Assembly (NCBI GenBank): GCA_025359705.1
Contig: JANYFS010000556.1
Coordinates: 1-5,504 of the forward strand
Source of the DNA: Deinococcales bacterium
GTDB lineage: Bacteria; Deinococcota; Deinococci; Deinococcales; Deinococcaceae
Direction of reading: 5' to 3'
DNA: 5,504 nucleotides
The translations under genes were made by a program, and so were the position numbers. Each line of letters opens with the position of its first letter. Position 1 is the first letter of the stretch. The notes under the pieces are model-generated. The model had not been told where the DNA came from, did no database searches, and was given only the letters and a program-made list of their open reading frames with translations. Shown here in pieces: positions 1-4,731 of the stretch.

Positions 1-1206
1 TTTTTGGGGAACACATCCACTGGTAAAGTTGCACATATCTTCTCTAATCGGTTCTACAGGAATATCCTGAATGGTCAGATCCATTTTGGCAGTAGTGTAA
101 GGTAACCAAGTCACTTTTGCCATATACATCCGAATGTTATCCGTAGCAAATCCCAAACCATCATAGGAAGCATCCATCAAGAAAGGATAAGGGGTATTGA
201 TGGGAGGAACTTGTGAAACTAAACCTTTGGAGTTGGTTTTGGTATAGCCACCTGCGGCAATATTGGTGGGAACCACCGCATAGTTGAAGCTGCCATCTGG
301 GTTTTGAGCAGGCAAACGCTTGGTTACATAAGAAGTGGGCAAACCACTGAGCATTAGGTTTTTATTGACCGCAGCCAGTACAACCCCATTAAACCCGGGT
401 TCAAACATATTAAAGCTCATGTAATAACCATCACGCCAAACCCCAATTTTGGGATAATCGTTGGCAGTGATATTAAAGGGGCCAGCTACAGGTAAAGCAT
501 ATTGCCAATACGCACCCGTAGGATCGGAGGTTTTGGAAATCGCCACACATTCATAGGCGGTGGTCAGATCGGTGGGGTCGGTGGGAGAAACGACAGAGGT
601 CGTATTGAAAATATTTTTGACGGGTTCATCTTCGATTTCAATCGGGCTGGCACCCCCTGCAAAACGCATTTGGGTAATCAACCAGCGGTCTACCAAATGG
701 TCATAAACTACAATAGGATCACCTGTGCCATCGGCGCAAGCAGGAATCGTGCTAAAGAAGTCATTCAGCGATTTGGCGGGTGAAAACAGGGGCGCACCTG
801 TAGTTTTGTTGAACACCTGTACCGACACATTGGTGGCCTGCACAAAGTGGTTTGGCCCCACTTCACCTGTGGTATCGGGAGGATAATATCCGCCTGATTC
901 TCTGATGCTTAGCCCCTCGAACACATTACCCAAAGCGGGTGTAGGGGTGGCGTTGGTAGCGGGCAGCAGGGCTTGCGAAGAAAGCAAATTTTTGCTCGAG
1001 CGAACCCCTTGGCTAGTGGGTTTGAAGGTGTTGGAGCTTGCCTTAACCCGTATTTGATCGGTCAGGGGAACTCCTGCGGCTTGGGATAACGGAAGTGAGG
1101 AGACCGCAGGGATCAGGGTATTTTGATCGACGGGGGCTTGGTTATTCCCGCAGGAAGCCAGAAGGGATGCGGTGATGACGAGCAAGGATACATGCTGTAA
1201 CTTCAT
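1..1206 (-). CDS. Secreted lipoprotein of an uncharacterised beta-rich family, C-terminus cut by window edge
   Basis: I translated this frame by hand: it is open from the ATG at 1206-1204 to base 1, giving 402 residues with no stop, so the C-terminus lies off the left edge. Residues 1-19 form a lipoprotein signal peptide: K2, a hydrophobic stretch, then the lipobox L-A-S-C with C19 as the lipidated cysteine. A Ser/Gln/Pro-rich linker follows to about residue 82. The folded part carries motifs I remember from large uncharacterised secreted bacterial proteins: PPDTTGEVGPNHFVQ (109-123), GDPIVVYDHLVDRW (162-175), YECVAISKTSDPTGAYW (218-234) and NDYPKIGVWRDGYYMS (249-264). C157 and C220 lie where family members usually have cysteines and may form a disulfide. 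The fold is probably a beta-propeller or similar beta-rich domain; this is inferred, and no enzymatic role is claimed. GGAGG lies 8 nt before the ATG, supporting the start. The protein should be anchored at the cell envelope facing outward. Confidence 0.85.
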   Translation of the reverse strand, partial: MKLQHVSLLVITASLLASCGNNQAPVDQNTLIPAVSSLPLSQAAGVPLTDQIRVKASSNTFKPTSQGVRSSKNLLSSQALLPATNATPTPALGNVFEGLSIRESGGYYPPDTTGEVGPNHFVQATNVSVQVFNKTTGAPLFSPAKSLNDFFSTIPACADGTGDPIVVYDHLVDRWLITQMRFAGGASPIEIEDEPVKNIFNTTSVVSPTDPTDLTTAYECVAISKTSDPTGAYWQYALPVAGPFNITANDYPKIGVWRDGYYMSFNMFEPGFNGVVLAAVNKNLMLSGLPTSYVTKRLPAQNPDGSFNYAVVPTNIAAGGYTKTNSKGLVSQVPPINTPYPFLMDASYDGLGFATDNIRMYMAKVTWLPYTTAKMDLTIQDIPVEPIREDMCNFTSGCVPQK

Positions 1207-1214
1207 GTGTGATG

Positions 1215-1219
1215 CCTCC
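1215..1219 (-). promoter_or_regulatory. Ribosome binding site of the lipoprotein gene
   Basis: On the minus strand GGAGG lies 8 nt upstream of the ATG at 1206. It is a strong Shine-Dalgarno match and fixes the start that yields a complete lipoprotein signal peptide. Confidence 0.75.
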
Positions 1220-1249
1220 AAGGAAGGGTGGTGATATGCGCTCGAGTGA

Positions 1250-1255
1250 ACTATA
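1250..1255 (-). promoter_or_regulatory. Candidate -10 element of the lipoprotein gene
   Basis: The minus strand reads TATAGT (5 of 6 matches to TATAAT) about 44 nt upstream of the start codon. No good -35 hexamer lies at 16-18 nt; the best is TTCATC. The transcription start would fall in or beside the CTCGAG at 1241-1246. This is a sequence match only. Confidence 0.35.
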
Positions 1256-1361
1256 CAGGTTTGTGCCGATTTGATGAAATAACCGTGATTACAGAAAGTT
1301 TATGCCTTTGCAGAGGGTGATGCAACTCGAGCGATCCTCGAGCCAAACTTGAGGGGGTTAT

Positions 1362-1399
1362 TTCTGTGCCTATTTTCTTCTGTGCCTACCTGATGCCTA
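1362..1399. repeat. Short direct repeats in the divergent intergenic region
   Basis: TTCTGTGCCTA occurs exactly at 1362-1372 and 1378-1388, 16 bp apart. A third partial copy, TGCCTA, lies at 1394-1399. They sit 73-111 bp upstream of the serpin start, overlapping the only weak serpin promoter candidate I can see (TTGAGG at 1349-1354 and TATTTT at 1371-1376, spacer 16). They could be an operator for a regulator binding tandem sites, or a chance duplication. Confidence 0.4.
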
Positions 1400-1472
1400 A
1401 ACGCAGCTCGAGCGTGGCTATGTTTACTTTTCTCGAGGCTTTAATCAGCTTTTTTCGGCAATAGTAAGAGCT

Positions 1473-2732
1473 ATGAATCTGCGCCTGTTGACCCGCTCGA
1501 GCCTGTTGCTGATTGGTTTTTCTCAAATTTCTCAGGCCCAACCCGCCGCCATGCCGCCCGTATTGCAACCGCCCGTTAAGGTGCTGGATTGCCCCACGGT
1601 CAAACCCGCCCTGCTCGAGGGAAACCGCGCTTTTGCCTTCGATGTATTCGCGCAAATCCAGCAAAAGAATGCGGGCAAAAACCTAATGATCTCCCCCTCG
1701 AGTCTAGGTTTGGCTTTGCAAATGCTGCGTGAAGGGGCCACGGGCGCGACTGCTACCGAAATGACCACTGCGCTAAAACTAAAAGGGGTTACGTCGCTCT
1801 ATAAAGCCAATCTCGAGCTAAGTAAAGCTCTCGAGTGCAATAAAGGGGAGGCTAGGCTGGATATTGCCAATTCGCTTTGGATTGATGATGCCTTGCCTGT
1901 GATGCCTAGTTATACCCGCACTTTGCAAACCTATTACCGCGCCGAAGTGAAAAACCGCGACTTACAAAATACCGCGACCAGTAACGAGATCAATGCTTGG
2001 GCCAGCAACAAGACTCAGGGCCGTATTTCACAAATTGTTCCGCCCAACAGCAGCTTGGGTGACGATGCCAAAATGCTGCTGATGAACGCGGTTTACTTTA
2101 AAGGAAGTTGGGCCAAAGCCTTTGATAAAGCCAAGACGCAGAAAAAAGATTTCTATGCGGCAAACAGCATTATCAAACAAGTGGATACCATGAGCAAGCA
2201 ATTCTCGAGCCTGCCCTATTTTGAAAACGACGACTTTCAAATGGTGCGGATGCCCTATAAAAGTAGCGAATTGGCAATGTACATCATGCTCCCCCGCCAA
2301 GACGACCAGCTCGAGGGGATGCTTGCCAAATTAAACCCGCAGAATTGGAAGCAATGGACGGATGCGGTAGCTCTGCGCGAAGGGTATCTCGAGCTACCCC
2401 GTTTTAAATTTGAAGGGGATTACGATTTAAATAGCACACTCTCGAGCTTGGGGATGTCCAAGATGTTTGAAGTAGGCAAAGACTTTTCCCGCATTACTGA
2501 TCCCAAAAAAGCGTTGCTGGGAGTTTCGGGTGTGCGTCAAAAAACCTTTATCGAAGTCAATGAAGAGGGCAGTGAAGCGGCTGCGGTAACTTCTATTTTG
2601 CTGCGAACCACTAGCGTCAACCCCAACCAACCCGTACCCTTTGAATTTATTGCCAATCACCCTTTCTTCTTTGCCATATCGGACACCTCGAGCGGGAGTT
2701 TGCTGTTTATGGGTGTGGTGAACGAGCCTTAA
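1473..2732 (+). CDS. Exported serpin (serine protease inhibitor, inhibitory type)
   Basis: The 419-residue product is a full-length serpin, a suicide inhibitor that traps a protease after cleavage of its exposed reactive-centre loop. A Sec signal peptide covers residues 1-22 (R4 and R8, hydrophobic core, then S-Q-A before Q23), so it acts outside the cytoplasm. Serpin landmarks appear in order: SPSSLGLAL (74-82), the NAVYFKGSW block in the middle, the hinge VNEEGSEAAAVTS (362-374), and the terminal signature around ANHPFFF and LFMGVVNEP. The hinge has small residues at P12-P9 and Ser at P14, as inhibitory serpins need. Counting from Glu364 as P17 gives P1 Thr380 and P1' Ser381; the following S-V-N-P-N lines up with antithrombin S-L-N-P-N. 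An Arg is at P3 (378). The ribosome site is weak (AAGAG just before the ATG), but the signal peptide supports this start. The target protease is not identifiable here. Ten CTCGAG sites lie in the gene. Confidence 0.95.
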   Translation: MNLRLLTRSSLLLIGFSQISQAQPAAMPPVLQPPVKVLDCPTVKPALLEGNRAFAFDVFAQIQQKNAGKNLMISPSSLGLALQMLREGATGATATEMTTALKLKGVTSLYKANLELSKALECNKGEARLDIANSLWIDDALPVMPSYTRTLQTYYRAEVKNRDLQNTATSNEINAWASNKTQGRISQIVPPNSSLGDDAKMLLMNAVYFKGSWAKAFDKAKTQKKDFYAANSIIKQVDTMSKQFSSLPYFENDDFQMVRMPYKSSELAMYIMLPRQDDQLEGMLAKLNPQNWKQWTDAVALREGYLELPRFKFEGDYDLNSTLSSLGMSKMFEVGKDFSRITDPKKALLGVSGVRQKTFIEVNEEGSEAAAVTSILLRTTSVNPNQPVPFEFIANHPFFFAISDTSSGSLLFMGVVNEP

Positions 2733-2759
2733 TTTGTTCTTCTTTACTCGTTTTAAAAC

Positions 2760-2795
2760 AACAACCCCCGCTACACTCGAGCGGGGGTTGTTTTA
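2760..2795. terminator. Bidirectional intrinsic terminator between serpin and HD-GYP genes
   Basis: A perfect 13-bp inverted repeat pairs AACAACCCCCGCT (2760-2772) with 2780-2792 across a 7-nt loop. On the plus strand it continues into TTATTTT; on the minus strand it is followed shortly by TTTT (2758-2755). It lies 27 bp after the serpin stop and 23 bp beyond the HD-GYP stop, so it can serve both convergent genes. A CTCGAG (2776-2781) spans the loop and the start of the 3' arm. Confidence 0.88.
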
Positions 2796-2815
2796 TTTTG
2801 CTCGAGGGAAAAAGA

Positions 2816-4252
2816 TTAGCGCTCGAGTTCTGGAGGTAATTCTATTGGTCCTTTTTCGGTAATGCTGGCCCAGATATTCAAACACTCGGGGTCGAAATGG
2901 GTTCCTGCTCCCTCGAGCAGAAAATCCCGCGCCCGAAAGTGATCCCAAGGTTCGCGGTAAGAGCGCTTGGAGGTGAGCGCATCGTAGACATCGGCAATGG
3001 CGGTGATGCGGGCCAGCAGCGGGATGTTTGCGCCCGCCAAATGGTCGGGATAGCCCGTGCCGTCCCATTTTTCATGATGGTGACGGATCACCTCGAGTTC
3101 TTCGGGCATGAATCCAAAACGGCTGCAATACATCCAACCTGCCACGGGGTGCTGCTCGATGATCTGGCGCTCGTCTGGATCGAGCTTGCCTGGTTTATTG
3201 AGGATGGCGTAGGGAATCTCGAGCTTGCCGATGTCGTGAACCACCCCCGCTTGGGCCAGAATCCGCAGTTTTTCTGGGGAAAGCGACATGGCCTTCCCCA
3301 GCTCGAGGGCATAGAGGGCCACGCGGTAGTTGTGACCTCCTGTGTAGGGGTCGTGTTTTTCGGTCAGCTCGAGCAGTTCTCGGATGTGTGGGGAAATCGC
3401 AGACTCGAGGCGGGCCACAGGGTCAGGGTTCCAATGCCCCCCGATGATCACCGCTAAAGAAGCCTTGCGCCCATAAAGTTGATACAAACCAACCAAAACC
3501 CCACCAATTGCCAGCAAAAATAAAACATGGTATTCCCACCATGCCAAAGACCAGGTGGGGGACAGCCAAATGGTCAGCATCGAGATCATCAGCCAAATAG
3601 CGGCGGCAAACAGGGCAAAATGCAAAGTTATACGGGTATAGCGGTAGGATTGTAAGAACCTCCAAGCGGCTACTCCTGCAAAACTGAGGGTGAGCAGGGC
3701 AACAAAAGGAAAAACGGGAAAGGTAAAAACCTGAAGGGCATCTGCGACGTTTGGCATGGACAGCAATAGGGCATCGAAGGCCAACACACCCGCTGTCCAC
3801 GTCCACAGCAATAGGGTGGCTCGAGGGGCCAACCAACGCATGATCGGCAGGTGCGGGTCTAGGCTCGAGAGGGCCAACCAAAAACAGGGAAACAACAAAC
3901 TGAGTACCGCCGCCACCCCAGAAATTTGGGTATTACCGTAAATATAACCTGGTGTGGCAATACCGTGCATCGCAAAAATGATCCCCAAAGAGATAAAAGC
4001 CAGCGCCAACAAAACCACTTGCAGATTGCGAAGCCGAATTCCTGCCACCCCTACAATCAAAGAAACCACCCCCGCCAGCAGTGAGGCAATGCTGACGATA
4101 TAAAAATGCTGGGCAATGGTATGAACATGGTGTGGCACATCCGAATAACCGACCAGCAGAAAAATCAAAATTGCCAGCGGAATAACCCCTACCAACACCG
4201 CAGGTACGAAGGAAAAAGGCCGATGCTCGAGGGTGAGTTGGGATGTGGTCAT
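2816..4252 (-). CDS. Membrane-anchored HD-GYP domain protein, probable cyclic di-GMP phosphodiesterase
   Basis: The 478-residue product has about eight hydrophobic segments (roughly residues 14-36, 50-71, 78-98, 110-128, 145-165, 175-197, 208-230, 240-260) followed by a cytoplasmic HD-GYP domain (about 285-460). The catalytic set is complete: T297/E298 and H300 near H307, the H339-D340 metal pair in VVHDIGKLEIP, H368 in EQHPVAGW, H391-H393 leading to WDGTGYP with the G400-Y401-P402 signature, and D421/D424 in IADVYDALTSKRSYR. This family hydrolyses cyclic di-GMP to pGpG and/or GMP, so the protein probably lowers c-di-GMP in response to a signal read by the membrane domain. That domain has histidines at 41, 42, 44, 49 and 96 (HFYIVS and FAMHGIATPG), resembling an unnamed sensor module I recall from other membrane signalling proteins; its ligand is unknown. 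No Shine-Dalgarno is seen before the ATG, but a promoter-like CATAAT ends 9 nt upstream. A terminator separates the gene from minE. Confidence 0.93.
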   Translation of the reverse strand: MTTSQLTLEHRPFSFVPAVLVGVIPLAILIFLLVGYSDVPHHVHTIAQHFYIVSIASLLAGVVSLIVGVAGIRLRNLQVVLLALAFISLGIIFAMHGIATPGYIYGNTQISGVAAVLSLLFPCFWLALSSLDPHLPIMRWLAPRATLLLWTWTAGVLAFDALLLSMPNVADALQVFTFPVFPFVALLTLSFAGVAAWRFLQSYRYTRITLHFALFAAAIWLMISMLTIWLSPTWSLAWWEYHVLFLLAIGGVLVGLYQLYGRKASLAVIIGGHWNPDPVARLESAISPHIRELLELTEKHDPYTGGHNYRVALYALELGKAMSLSPEKLRILAQAGVVHDIGKLEIPYAILNKPGKLDPDERQIIEQHPVAGWMYCSRFGFMPEELEVIRHHHEKWDGTGYPDHLAGANIPLLARITAIADVYDALTSKRSYREPWDHFRARDFLLEGAGTHFDPECLNIWASITEKGPIELPPELER

Positions 4253-4261
4253 GGTGCTTTT

Positions 4262-4292
4262 ATTATGTGGGTTTTTGTGGCGTTGGTGTCAC
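4262..4292 (-). promoter_or_regulatory. Candidate promoter of the HD-GYP gene, leaderless type
   Basis: On the minus strand CATAAT (4267-4262) matches the -10 consensus at 5 of 6 positions and ends 9 nt before the ATG at 4252. GTGACA (4292-4287) matches the -35 consensus at 5 of 6, with a long 19-nt spacer. Transcription from here would begin at or within a few bases of the start codon, which fits the lack of a ribosome site. Leaderless mRNAs of this kind are common in Deinococcus. Confidence 0.4.
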
Positions 4293-4335
4293 TTCGCTCG
4301 CTGGCGCTCGAGAGCGTAAGAGGGTAAGAGATTAT

Positions 4336-4378
4336 GAAAAAGCAAATGAGATTAGGTTTTACCCCAATCCCATTTGCT
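4336..4378 (-). terminator. Intrinsic terminator of the min operon
   Basis: Read on the minus strand, 4378-4363 (AGCAAATGGGATTGGG) pairs with 4356-4341 (CCTAATCTCATTTGCT) as a 16-bp stem with two G-U wobbles and a 6-nt loop, followed by TTTT. The two wobbles would be A-C mismatches in plus-strand RNA, so the structure favours minus-strand transcripts. It lies 84 bp past the minE stop and so should end the minD-minE message before the HD-GYP gene. A CTCGAG (4377-4382) overlaps the base of the stem. Confidence 0.8.
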
Positions 4379-4461
4379 CGAGCGCTCATTTTAATTAAAA
4401 ACCCAATTTATCTTGACTCTAAAGCATTATCTTATAGGTCTGTTTGCTGTAACGAATAACT

Positions 4462-4731
4462 TTACTTAGTTCCTACGGTAATATTGGCGACCAAAACCAC
4501 GGTATCACCGCGCTGTTCCACAATAATTTCGGGGGTTTCGCTGCCTGTGCCGTCGGGGAAGTAGCGCCGTACTACTTCGAGCAGATCGTTGCGGAGCGCT
4601 TCGACTTTGCCTGGAGGAATGTTGGCGCGGTCATAGGACAGCACCAAATTGAGGCGGTTTTTCAGAGTCTCTTTGCTGGCTTCGATTGCCTGCTCTTTAC
4701 TGTTGCCAAACAGTCGATCCAGCCAGCCCAT
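4462..4731 (-). CDS. minE: Cell division topological specificity factor MinE
   Basis: The 89-residue product has the usual MinE length and layout. The N-terminus MGWLDRLFG is a short amphipathic membrane-targeting helix. TLKNRLNLVLSYDRA (22-36) matches the segment that contacts MinD and displaces MinC. The topological-specificity part follows: helix VEALRNDLLEVVRRYF (43-58) and beta strands EIIVEQ (68-73) and TVVLVANI (77-84). In the family, MinE stimulates the MinD ATPase and releases MinCD from the membrane, restricting the division block to the cell poles. The ATG overlaps the minD stop by one base (TAATG), and GGAGGG lies 5 nt upstream within minD, indicating translational coupling. The only Leu-Glu here is CTC GAA, the single exception in the window to the CTCGAG rule. 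A terminator follows 84 bp downstream. Confidence 0.95.
   Translation of the reverse strand: MGWLDRLFGNSKEQAIEASKETLKNRLNLVLSYDRANIPPGKVEALRNDLLEVVRRYFPDGTGSETPEIIVEQRGDTVVLVANITVGTK

Noticed and set aside
502..783. 93-codon plus-strand frame inside the lipoprotein gene
   Set aside because: The minus-strand frame over the same bases is continuous, conserved and has a lipoprotein signal; the plus frame is a Gly/Arg-rich shadow.
2897..3457. 186-codon open frame on the plus strand across the HD-GYP gene
   Set aside because: It lies antisense to the conserved catalytic domain, resembles no family, and is explained by codon bias of the real gene.
3423..3881. 152-codon open frame on the minus strand in another frame of the HD-GYP gene
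   Set aside because: It overlaps the membrane part of the gene in a different frame; its Cys/Pro-rich composition is typical of a shadow frame.
4294..4316. Imperfect hairpin around CGCTC...GAGCG upstream of the HD-GYP gene
   Set aside because: The stem is only 5 bp with no U-tract, and it arises mainly from the CTCGAG at 4307.
4411..4440. TTGACT followed by TTATAG on the plus strand, as a possible promoter
   Set aside because: The spacer is only about 13 nt and no plus-strand gene follows; the region is the 3' end of the min transcript.
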